The notes under the pieces were generated by a model. The model did no database searches. It saw only the letters and a list, made by a program, of their open reading frames with translations, and had not been told where the DNA came from. Below are positions 1 to 5,084 of a stretch of 5,696 nt of DNA, piece after piece. The position numbers and the translations under genes are program-made. Position 1 is the stretch's first letter. The number at the start of each line of letters is the position of its first letter. Source of the DNA: an uncultured Erysipelotrichaceae bacterium (GTDB lineage Bacteria > Bacillota_I > Bacilli_A > RF39 > UBA660); the NCBI GenBank assembly GCA_902773365.1, contig CACYEG010000107.1:1-5696 (forward strand), written 5' to 3'.

Positions 1-1
1 A

Positions 2-1282
2 CATAGAATTAATTGGATATTATTATTAAAAAGAATTATATGGTATATACTTATTGTTATAATTATTCTTGGTATTATTGCATTAGTAACAAGGTGCACA
101 AAGAATTCTAATAAAGATGATAAGCCAGCTGTTAAAGTTACCTTATCTAACGAAGTATTGGCTCTGCGAGAAGCAACTTTACAATATCTAACTATCGACA
201 ATTTGCCACAAAAAGAAAATGAATCAAGAAGCGTTAAACTAAAGTATTTAATAGCTAAAGATTTCATTGAGCCCCTTAAAGATTCTGAAGGAAATATGTG
301 TGATACTAATGAAAGTTATTCAGAAATTACAAGAAAGAAAAATAATTACCATCTTGTAACAACTGTTAAGTGTGGACAAAATAAAAAGACAAAAAAAGAA
401 TATATTGGTTGTTTCGCCAATTGTGATGGAAAAATATGTGTTGGAAATAAAACAGACAAAGGAATTTGTGAGGTCAAGGAAGAAGAAAGTACAACTACAA
501 CAACTGATACAACAAAGAAAACTACGAAAAAGACTACACCAGTAAGAACTACTACTCCTAAAAAGACTTCAAGTTCAAGACGAACAACATATAGTACTCA
601 AACAACACTAAGAACAATAAGAAGAAGAACAACAAAGCCTGTTACTACAAAACCTGTAACTACAAAGCCTGTAACTACAAAGCCTGTAACTACAAAGCCT
701 GTAACCACAAAACCTGTAACTACAAAGCCTGTTACTACAAAGCCTGTAACCACAAAACCTGTAACCACAAAACCTGTAACCACAAAACCTGTAACTACAA
801 AGCCTGTTACTACAAAACCTGCAACCACAAAACCTGTAACTACAAAGCCTGCAACCACAAAAGCTAAAACTTGTTATGATCATATTAAATACTCTTGTCA
901 AGAGGGCGAGTTAACTTCAGATCATCAGTGTAAAATTACAGTTTTATCGGTTGATCCTGTTGAAACACAAGTTGGAAATCCAGTTACTTTTTATAATAAT
1001 ATGTTGGCATATCCAAATGAATGTTTTGAAAGCCTTCCAATAGGTTATAAATATACTTGTAAGTATAGTGGTTATAATAAAGCACTGGGTTATATTTATA
1101 AAAGATATAAATATCGTCTATGTCCAGTAGGTTATACTTATAAACCATCGAAGAACAAATGTGAGAAATCACATCCAGGTGGACTATTTGTTCCAGCTAA
1201 AGAAAAACATAAATACTCTTATAATAAGATCGAATCAGGATATTATTATAATGGTGTGGTTGATATAAGTAAATGTAAATAA
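2..1282 (+). CDS. Membrane-anchored Cys-rich surface protein with TTKPV-repeat linker (5'-partial)
   Basis: The frame is open from base 2 with no ATG, GTG or TTG before the membrane segment, so the start lies off the left edge; 426 residues are visible (numbered from base 2). Residues 12-30 form one hydrophobic segment preceded by KR, suggesting a type II membrane protein with its C-terminus outside. Residues 44-160 make a module with six Cys (100, 124, 137, 141, 146, 156); its LKYLIAKDFIEPLKD stretch, followed by a Cys and SYSEI, recalls the pilin-like ectodomains of Firmicute surface proteins (inference). Residues 163-209 are a Thr/Lys-rich linker and 210-284 are fifteen TTKP[VA] repeats. 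Residues 290-426 are Tyr-rich with eight Cys (291, 299, 310, 341, 353, 374, 387, 425), including two C-x2-G-...-C motifs. There is no LPXTG sorting signal. Function is unknown; surface display or adhesion is plausible. The even Cys count fits disulfides in an exported domain. Confidence 0.8.
   Translation, partial: HRINWILLLKRIIWYILIVIIILGIIALVTRCTKNSNKDDKPAVKVTLSNEVLALREATLQYLTIDNLPQKENESRSVKLKYLIAKDFIEPLKDSEGNMCDTNESYSEITRKKNNYHLVTTVKCGQNKKTKKEYIGCFANCDGKICVGNKTDKGICEVKEEESTTTTTDTTKKTTKKTTPVRTTTPKKTSSSRRTTYSTQTTLRTIRRRTTKPVTTKPVTTKPVTTKPVTTKPVTTKPVTTKPVTTKPVTTKPVTTKPVTTKPVTTKPVTTKPATTKPVTTKPATTKAKTCYDHIKYSCQEGELTSDHQCKITVLSVDPVETQVGNPVTFYNNMLAYPNECFESLPIGYKYTCKYSGYNKALGYIYKRYKYRLCPVGYTYKPSKNKCEKSHPGGLFVPAKEKHKYSYNKIESGYYYNGVVDISKCK
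629..868 (+). repeat. 15-bp tandem repeat encoding (TTKPV)n
   Basis: Fifteen complete in-frame 15-bp units run from 629 to 853, followed by one degenerate unit (854-868, TTKAK). Units 1-12 and 14 encode TTKPV; units 13 and 15 encode TTKPA. Two main DNA forms alternate in blocks: ACT ACA AAG CCT GTA and ACC ACA AAA CCT GTA, with GTT variants in units 1, 7 and 12. The unit length is a multiple of three, so gain or loss of copies changes the linker length without breaking the frame. The encoded Pro/Thr/Lys linker is probably extended and would hold the C-terminal Cys-rich domain away from the membrane. Confidence 0.95.
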
Positions 1283-1306
1283 AAAAGTTCCTAAATGGAA
1301 CTTTTT
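1282..1306. terminator. Bidirectional rho-independent terminator between convergent genes
   Basis: A perfect 10-bp stem (AAAAAGTTCC / GGAACTTTTT) encloses a 5-nt loop, TAAAT. The stem has A's on one side and T's on the other, so it gives a U-tract when transcribed from either strand. It overlaps the last base of the surface-protein stop codon (1280-1282) and the spo0A stop codon (1305-1307), so it serves both converging genes. Confidence 0.9.
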
Positions 1307-2063
1307 ATCTTGCAAAAATATTCAAGTCAAGCCTCAATTTATCTGCAACTGTAGCAATAAATTCGCTGTTTGTAGGTTTTGCTCTATCATAATCTACACT
1401 ATGGCCAAACAACTCTTCCATATATTCATAATCTCCTCTATTCCAACTAACTTCAATTGCATGACGAATTGCGCGCTCAACTCTCGACGAGGTTGTTTTA
1501 TATCTCGAGGCTACTTCTGGATAAAGTTCTTTTGTAATACCTCCAATGATATAAGGATTATTATATATGAGCATTATACTCTCACGAATATATTGGTATC
1601 CTTTTATATGAGATGGAACACCGAGCGAATGTAACATCTTTGTTATTCGCGGTTCAAGCGCGTTTTTATTATTCGATGCTAATGCAGTATTAAAAACCAT
1701 TTCAATAACGTTACTTAAATCATCTAATTTATATGGTTTTAAAAGTACATAATCGATATCATACTTTTCTAAGTTATTTAAAACTGTAGTATTTTTAATG
1801 CTGCTTGTTAAAATTACTTTAAACTTCGTATTAGCATTTTTAAATTCATTCAAAATAGAAAGGCCATCTCTATTTGGTAATAACGAGTCTAGTATAACTA
1901 AATCTAAATTATTCATGTTCTCTATAGCGGTTTTAAGACCTGATTCGCCATCTTTTTCGACTCTTGAGATTTCTACTGCAGTGGAACTACTAAAATACTT
2001 CTTTACTTCATTAACGATTTTTTCATCGTCTTCAATTAACAAAGTGCGTATTTTATTATTCAT
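1305..2063 (-). CDS. spo0A: Sporulation master response regulator Spo0A
   Basis: 252 residues, close to the 267 of Bacillus subtilis Spo0A. This is the transcription factor that, once phosphorylated by the phosphorelay or by orphan kinases, commits cells to sporulation. The receiver domain (about 5-125) has the acidic pocket E11/D12/D13, phospho-acceptor D59 in LVILDSLLP, T86 and K109. The C-terminal effector domain (about 137-252) is nearly diagnostic: GVPSHIKGYQYIRE, the recognition helix TTSSRVERAIRHAIEVSWNR (190-209) and KPTNSEFIATVADKLRL (229-245). The receiver is much more diverged than the DNA-binding half. ATG at 2063 is chosen because AAGGAG lies 6 nt upstream; the longer GTG form at 2090 would place that site inside the gene. 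It lies directly downstream of an S41 protease gene rather than the usual spoIVB. A promoter with a perfect 0A box precedes it, and readthrough from the protease gene is also possible. Confidence 0.97.
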   Translation of the reverse strand: MNNKIRTLLIEDDEKIVNEVKKYFSSSTAVEISRVEKDGESGLKTAIENMNNLDLVILDSLLPNRDGLSILNEFKNANTKFKVILTSSIKNTTVLNNLEKYDIDYVLLKPYKLDDLSNVIEMVFNTALASNNKNALEPRITKMLHSLGVPSHIKGYQYIRESIMLIYNNPYIIGGITKELYPEVASRYKTTSSRVERAIRHAIEVSWNRGDYEYMEELFGHSVDYDRAKPTNSEFIATVADKLRLDLNIFAR

Positions 2064-2069
2064 GTTTCT

Positions 2070-2075
2070 CTCCTT
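2070..2075 (-). promoter_or_regulatory. Ribosome binding site of spo0A
   Basis: AAGGAG on the minus strand lies 6 nt before ATG 2063. It decides the start, since the GTG at 2090 lies upstream of this site. Confidence 0.85.
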
Positions 2076-2127
2076 TTTTACCACGCACACTTATTATATA
2101 ATTAGATATTACAAAATTCTAGAAATA

Positions 2128-2157
2128 ATTATGACATATATTGTCAAGCAGTGTAAA
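2128..2157 (-). promoter_or_regulatory. Candidate sigma-A promoter of spo0A
   Basis: Minus strand: -35 TTTACA (2152-2157), an 18-nt spacer and -10 CATAAT (2128-2133), with TGT just before the -10 (extended -10). Each hexamer matches consensus at 5 of 6 positions. The predicted start near 2121 gives a leader of about 58 nt. An alternative -35, TTGACA at 2141-2146, has its best -10 partner (TAGAAT) 20 nt away and is less likely. No convincing sigma-H promoter was found. Confidence 0.55.
2132..2146. repeat. Short inverted repeat in the spo0A promoter
   Basis: TGACA-TATAT-TGTCA is a perfect 5-bp inverted repeat with a 5-bp AT centre. It overlaps the 5' end of the proposed -10 element and most of the spacer. 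It could be an operator for a dimeric regulator, but it is short and the region is AT-rich. Confidence 0.35.
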
Positions 2158-2161
2158 ACTT

Positions 2162-2168
2162 TGTCGAA
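2162..2168 (+). promoter_or_regulatory. Spo0A box (0A box) upstream of spo0A
   Basis: A perfect TGTCGAA on the plus strand (TTCGACA on the coding strand) lies 4 bp upstream of the proposed -35 element of spo0A and 1 bp past the stop codon of the protease gene. TGTCGAA is the established core of the Spo0A binding site, and in Bacillus spo0A is autoregulated through such boxes. A weaker match, TGTCAAG (5 of 7), lies at 2143-2149. Autoregulation here is inferred from position. Confidence 0.6.
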
Positions 2169-2169
2169 T

Positions 2170-3360
2170 TTAATCGGCAAGGATGTCTAAAGCGTAAAGT
2201 ATTTGATTGTCAGAAAAAATATCGTCTTTTACTATAGTGTCTTTATCGAACGTTACTTCAAAATCCGGAATTATCCCTACTCCGTCTATACATTTTCCAT
2301 TTGGCATTAACCATTTGGCAATAGTATATTTTATAGAAGTTCCGTCTATTAAATCTGTCTTCTTTTGCACTTTTCCTTTTCCATAAGTTTTATTACCAAT
2401 GATGATAGCGCCATAAGAATATTTTAAACTTGCTGCCAGTATTTCAGCAGAACTAGCCGTGTTAGAATTAACTAAAACTACTATTTTATAATTCCTCGAT
2501 TCATTTGTAATATCCGCAATTTTTACTTTCTCCTTATTATTTACTAAGGTGTATATGATTTTACCCTTTTTCAAAAATAATTCCGCAATATTCTTGGTAA
2601 CCTCTAAATATCCACCAGTATTATCTCTTAAATCTATTATTAACGATTCGATATTGTTTTTTTCCAAATCAAAAATGGCGTCCTCAAATTGTATATCAGC
2701 GGTATCGTTAAATATTTCGAGTGATATATACCCTATAAATTTTTCTTTGTATGTTATCAATTCTTTTTTTACTATAGGAACTGCCAAATCTTCTTTTCTT
2801 AAAGTAACTTTTTTAATATCTTTATTCCTAATAATTTCTAATTTTATATCTCCAGTAGTCGCTTTTATCATTTCTGATATATCGATACTATATAGGGAAC
2901 TAACATCCATATTGTTTAGTTTGATTATGATATCCCCAGGGATAAGTCCAGCTTTTAATGCTGGCGAATCTTTAACTACATCTTTTATCTGTACTCCATT
3001 GTCACTGTCTTCTAATATAATGCCAATACCAATATATTGACCGTTCAGTGTATTATTAATGTTTTCTGTATTGTTGGCATCTAAATAAGTCGTATAAGGA
3101 TCATCTAAACTAGCATACATGCCATTAATTGCTCCACTAATTAAAGTCGATTTATCAAAATTACCATAATAGTTATTTAAAAGATTATCGTAAGTGCTAA
3201 TAAACTTTTTAAGTTCTTTATCATTACCCAAGAGTGTATAATTAATTCCTCCTAAATGTCTATAAATCGATATTCCCCCTAAAAAAAACATGAAAAATGA
3301 AGACAAAATTACTATTATTAAGACTTCTTTTATAGTAAAGCGCCTATCTTCCTTTTTCAT
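2170..3360 (-). CDS. S41 family C-terminal processing protease with PDZ domain (CtpA/CtpB-like)
   Basis: 396 residues. An N-terminal anchor (about 11-31) precedes an outer helical region (47-105) with the family motif LDDPYTTYL (85-93). A PDZ domain (about 107-190) contains GIGIIL, SPALKAGLIPGDIII and a carboxylate-binding-type loop, and the S41 catalytic domain spans about 205-370. The serine/lysine catalytic set is intact: S303 in NTASSAEI, K328 in TYGKGKVQ and Q332. The 25-residue Ser-Lys spacing equals that of E. coli Prc and Bacillus CtpB. These enzymes cut exported or membrane proteins near C-termini; CtpB cleaves SpoIVFA to help activate sigma-K in sporulating Bacillus. ATG 3360 is preferred over a TTG at 3378 because AGGTGG lies 8 nt before it. 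The gene sits immediately upstream of spo0A, where spoIVB is normally found, and 41 nt downstream of the 173-aa gene with no terminator between. A sporulation role is inferred from context; housekeeping CtpA-type function is the alternative. Confidence 0.9.
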   Translation of the reverse strand: MKKEDRRFTIKEVLIIVILSSFFMFFLGGISIYRHLGGINYTLLGNDKELKKFISTYDNLLNNYYGNFDKSTLISGAINGMYASLDDPYTTYLDANNTENINNTLNGQYIGIGIILEDSDNGVQIKDVVKDSPALKAGLIPGDIIIKLNNMDVSSLYSIDISEMIKATTGDIKLEIIRNKDIKKVTLRKEDLAVPIVKKELITYKEKFIGYISLEIFNDTADIQFEDAIFDLEKNNIESLIIDLRDNTGGYLEVTKNIAELFLKKGKIIYTLVNNKEKVKIADITNESRNYKIVVLVNSNTASSAEILAASLKYSYGAIIIGNKTYGKGKVQKKTDLIDGTSIKYTIAKWLMPNGKCIDGVGIIPDFEVTFDKDTIVKDDIFSDNQILYALDILAD

Positions 3361-3368
3361 GTTATCAC

Positions 3369-3374
3369 CCACCT
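3369..3374 (-). promoter_or_regulatory. Ribosome binding site of the S41 protease gene
   Basis: AGGTGG on the minus strand lies 8 nt before ATG 3360. The following GGTGAT also complements the 16S rRNA tail. The site lies within the extra codons of the longer TTG-initiated form, which argues against that start. Confidence 0.6.
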
Positions 3375-3401
3375 GCAATTAAAACAATGAAACAAAAGTT
3401 A

Positions 3402-3923
3402 TTACTTTAATTTCTTTTCAATATCCTTTATATCCGTAAGATATTCAACTATCTTTCCATTTTTAATATGTATTAGATTTAGTTTTCCAAAAGCTAATTC
3501 GCTGATATTCTTAGCTTCTTTATTAGCCTCTTCCTTAACATATTCTTTGTTTTTTAAAATAGATAAATCTAATGAATATAGTTTAACTTTTCCAGTATAT
3601 GTGCTGATTAATGCATGGTAATATGCATTATCATCATCATTAGCGTTAAATGCAAAAACTAAATATTCTTCATATGGTCTATTAAACATAGTTCCAACAT
3701 CAACACTAGTATAATCTATTTCCACACTCTTAGTAGATGGTTGTTCTTTTTGGAAACCATCTTTAAGCAAATATTTAGACGTTATGAAAAACAACAAAAA
3801 AACTATTGCAATTATACCTAATAGTATCAATAGCAATTTCTTAATCTCATTTGTGTCTTCGTTTTTATACTTTATTATTTTTTGTTTGCTTTTTTTAGTT
3901 GTATTTATGCTTTCCTTTTTCAT
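3402..3923 (-). CDS. Single-pass membrane protein with possible degenerate thioredoxin-like domain
   Basis: 173 residues; I do not recognise a named family. A Lys-rich cytoplasmic N-terminus (1-29) is followed by a membrane segment (30-49) and an extracytoplasmic domain (50-173). From residue 84 the pattern reads strand (EEYLVFAFN), helix (AYYHALISTYTG), strand (KVKLYSLDL), helix (KEYVKEEANKEAKNISELAFG), paired strands (KLNLIHIKNGKIVEYL) and a final helix (DIKDIEKKLK). This order and the IKNGKIVEYL hairpin resemble thioredoxin-like proteins. There is no cysteine at all, so no CXXC redox motif, and the usual cis-Pro site is not evident. If the fold is right, it would be structural or protein-binding rather than redox-active. 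ATG 3923 is preceded by GGTGAT 4 nt upstream, which can pair with the 16S tail. It is the first gene of a possible transcript with the S41 protease and spo0A. Confidence 0.8.
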   Translation of the reverse strand: MKKESINTTKKSKQKIIKYKNEDTNEIKKLLLILLGIIAIVFLLFFITSKYLLKDGFQKEQPSTKSVEIDYTSVDVGTMFNRPYEEYLVFAFNANDDDNAYYHALISTYTGKVKLYSLDLSILKNKEYVKEEANKEAKNISELAFGKLNLIHIKNGKIVEYLTDIKDIEKKLK

Positions 3924-3927
3924 TTAT

Positions 3928-3933
3928 ATCACC
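3928..3933 (-). promoter_or_regulatory. Atypical ribosome binding site of the 173-aa gene
   Basis: GGTGAT on the minus strand lies 4 nt before ATG 3923. It pairs with the AUCACC part of the 16S rRNA tail rather than the usual CCUCC core. No GGAGG-type site is present, so translation may be weaker than for spo0A or the lipoprotein. Confidence 0.45.
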
Positions 3934-3939
3934 AAAATT

Positions 3940-3968
3940 AGTATAACAAATCTGTAATAAAAAAGCAA
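3940..3968 (-). promoter_or_regulatory. Candidate sigma-A promoter of the 173-aa gene / protease unit
   Basis: Minus strand: -10 TATACT (3940-3945) with an extended TGT in front, a 17-nt spacer and a weak -35 TTGCTT (3963-3968). The -35 falls inside the distal arm of the preceding terminator hairpin. The predicted leader is about 10-15 nt, just enough to hold the ribosome binding site. Confidence 0.5.
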
Positions 3969-3989
3969 AAAATATGCTTATTTTTTGCT
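3959..3989 (-). terminator. Rho-independent terminator of the lipoprotein gene
   Basis: On the minus strand an 11-bp perfect stem (AGCAAAAAATA / TATTTTTTGCT, outer limits 3964-3989) with the 4-nt loop AGCA is followed by a run of five T's (3959-3963). The stem begins inside the TAG stop codon of the lipoprotein gene (3988-3990). Confidence 0.88.
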
Positions 3990-5010
3990 ATTTATTTGCA
4001 ATTTCTGCAACGCTGGCTGTATTAAGTGATTCTGCTATTGTCATCATCTCTTCACTCGTTAGATATGAACTAGTTATATAATATTGCATATTATTACTTT
4101 GCCATTCAAGAGAATTAGATGAAAGAGCTCCAATAGACATACTAAGTTGTAATGGATCACCATATACGCTTGTTACTTCCATCTCTTTGCTTACACTTGC
4201 TGACTCTTCGATTATCATAAAAGGTTTTGCACCTGCATATGTCATAATTACTCTATCACCATTGTCAGATTCGATTGTATCTTTTGTGGATAGATGTGTA
4301 TCTTGGGGTAAATATAATGGATATACAATGTTATCTACGACGCTAGTTTCTTTTGTAGTTGTACATTCACCTTCACAATCAGTCGATGTAACTAAGCTAT
4401 CTAGTTTAAAGTTATTTGCTTCAAATTTTTTCGAATATGTTATCTTGATAAATTTCATTCTAATTACAACTCTTTCATCCTTATTGATAACTTGAACTTC
4501 TTTTAAATTGCCAGAAGCATCAAAATAAATTTTTTCTTTTACTAAAGACTTATTATTGGGATAATTTACATTAGCAGTAACAATATAATACTCTTTATTT
4601 TTTTCAACTGAAACATCTTTTGTAGATGTTATATCATTTAATATAGAAACCAATAAATAGCTTTGGCTGCTGTTTTTAGGCCATTCACTTTGAAATTTAA
4701 AACTTTTATTTAAAGCTGGTGTTACGACATAAACTCCATCAGAATTTTTTAATATAACTTGTTCATGATCATTTACTTTATTAACTAAAGTGACTTTATA
4801 TAATTCGGGTTTTTTATAATTTACTAAAACATCGTATGAATATGTTTCTTCATTGCTTACTATTTCCATTTCGCCTTTAATAGAGTAGCTTTTTATATTA
4901 TTAACCTTTTTTTCAAATTTTTTAATTACTTCCTCATTATTATTTTTACCGCCACATCCACATAAGATAAAAATGCTCAATATTGCAATAATATATTTTA
5001 TTTTCTTCAT
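3988..5010 (-). CDS. LolA-like lipoprotein with DUF4367-like C-terminal region
   Basis: 340 residues. A signal peptide ends in the lipobox LCGC with lipidated Cys19, so the mature protein should be anchored to the outer face of the membrane. Residues about 25-205 have the beta-rich pattern of the LolA-like (outer-membrane lipoprotein-sorting-like) fold, including YSIKGEMEI, the YKKPELYKVTL stretch and KEKIYFDASGNLKEVQVI. A short C-x3-C insert (C212, C216) leads into residues 225-335, which resemble the DUF4367-type tail: YPLYLP, MTYAGAKPFMIIEES, LEWQSNNMQYYITS and LTSEEMMTIAESL. Firmicutes have no outer membrane for Lol transport. Related lipoproteins include Bacillus YdcC and Clostridioides GerS, both tied to sporulation, so such a role is an inference from family and nearby spo0A. 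ATG 5010 is chosen because AAGGAG is 5 nt upstream; the GTG at 5016 overlaps that site. It appears monocistronic, with terminators before and after it. Confidence 0.85.
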   Translation of the reverse strand: MKKIKYIIAILSIFILCGCGGKNNNEEVIKKFEKKVNNIKSYSIKGEMEIVSNEETYSYDVLVNYKKPELYKVTLVNKVNDHEQVILKNSDGVYVVTPALNKSFKFQSEWPKNSSQSYLLVSILNDITSTKDVSVEKNKEYYIVTANVNYPNNKSLVKEKIYFDASGNLKEVQVINKDERVVIRMKFIKITYSKKFEANNFKLDSLVTSTDCEGECTTTKETSVVDNIVYPLYLPQDTHLSTKDTIESDNGDRVIMTYAGAKPFMIIEESASVSKEMEVTSVYGDPLQLSMSIGALSSNSLEWQSNNMQYYITSSYLTSEEMMTIAESLNTASVAEIANK

Positions 5011-5015
5011 AAACA

Positions 5016-5021
5016 CTCCTT
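5016..5021 (-). promoter_or_regulatory. Ribosome binding site of the lipoprotein gene
   Basis: AAGGAG on the minus strand lies 5 nt before ATG 5010. It shares a base with the alternative GTG codon at 5016, which rules that start out. Confidence 0.85.
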
Positions 5022-5029
5022 CTAAGTAA

Positions 5030-5035
5030 ATTATA
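5030..5035 (-). promoter_or_regulatory. Candidate -10 element of the lipoprotein gene
   Basis: A perfect TATAAT lies on the minus strand 19 nt upstream of ATG 5010. No good sigma-A -35 hexamer is visible at 15-19 nt spacing, so the promoter may be weak, activator-dependent or read by another sigma factor. In DNA this AT-rich a lone hexamer is weak evidence. Confidence 0.4.
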
Positions 5036-5058
5036 TTAATGCTTAAAAAAAATAGTAT

Positions 5059-5084
5059 AAAAAAAGAGCAATTATTTTTGCTCT
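5059..5084 (-). terminator. Rho-independent terminator of the 202-aa gene
   Basis: On the minus strand a 7-bp stem AGAGCAA / TTGCTCT (outer limits 5065-5084) with a 6-nt loop is followed by a run of T's (5059-5064). The TAA stop codon (5072-5074) lies within the loop. Confidence 0.8.

Larger units (their letters stand above)
2064..2169. other. Intergenic regulatory region between the S41 protease gene and spo0A
   Basis: This 106-nt gap has no gene and no hairpin terminator for the protease gene. It contains a perfect 0A box, the candidate spo0A promoter, an inverted repeat and the spo0A ribosome binding site. A second TATAAT on the minus strand (2093-2098) has no matching -35. Confidence 0.7.

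Noticed and set aside
92..97. Lipobox at the Cys after the membrane segment of the surface protein
   Set aside because: The residues before the Cys are LVTR; Arg at -1 is not compatible with a lipobox, so an uncleaved membrane anchor is more likely.
158..160. TTG as the start of the surface-protein gene
   Set aside because: The same frame is open back to base 2 and encodes a clear transmembrane segment; starting at TTG would remove the membrane anchor, and no ribosome binding site precedes it.
629..868. CRISPR array
   Set aside because: The 15-bp units are directly adjacent with no spacers, are in frame inside a coding region, and encode a regular Pro/Thr linker.
598..901. Two overlapping minus-strand open frames across the repeat array
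   Set aside because: They are low-complexity antisense shadows of the 15-bp repeat (runs of GFVVT or RLCSY) with no start signals; absence of stops follows from the repeat.
984..1172. 62-aa minus-strand open frame
   Set aside because: Antisense to the Cys/Tyr-rich domain of the surface gene, with no ribosome binding site and composition explained by the opposite strand.
1401..1634. 77-aa plus-strand open frame within spo0A
   Set aside because: Antisense to the conserved DNA-binding domain of Spo0A; no supporting signals.
2064..2090. Longer spo0A product starting at GTG 2090
   Set aside because: The extra nine codons contain the AAGGAG site that serves ATG 2063, and the added residues do not belong to a receiver domain.
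2106..2126. Sigma-H promoter for spo0A
   Set aside because: A GAAT occurs on the minus strand downstream of the proposed -10, but there is no AGGA-type -35 at the right distance and the first position of the -10 consensus does not fit.
1798..2190. 130-aa plus-strand open frame across the spo0A 5' end and promoter
   Set aside because: Antisense to the receiver domain and to the intergenic regulatory region; no recognisable protein features.
2549..3040. 163-aa plus-strand open frame within the S41 gene
   Set aside because: Antisense to the PDZ and catalytic domains; its hydrophobic look is produced by the AT-rich complementary strand.
3361..3378. Longer S41 product starting at TTG 3378
   Set aside because: The extra codons encompass the AGGTGG site for ATG 3360.
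4187..4495. 102-aa plus-strand open frame within the lipoprotein gene
   Set aside because: Antisense shadow with no ribosome binding site or recognisable domain.
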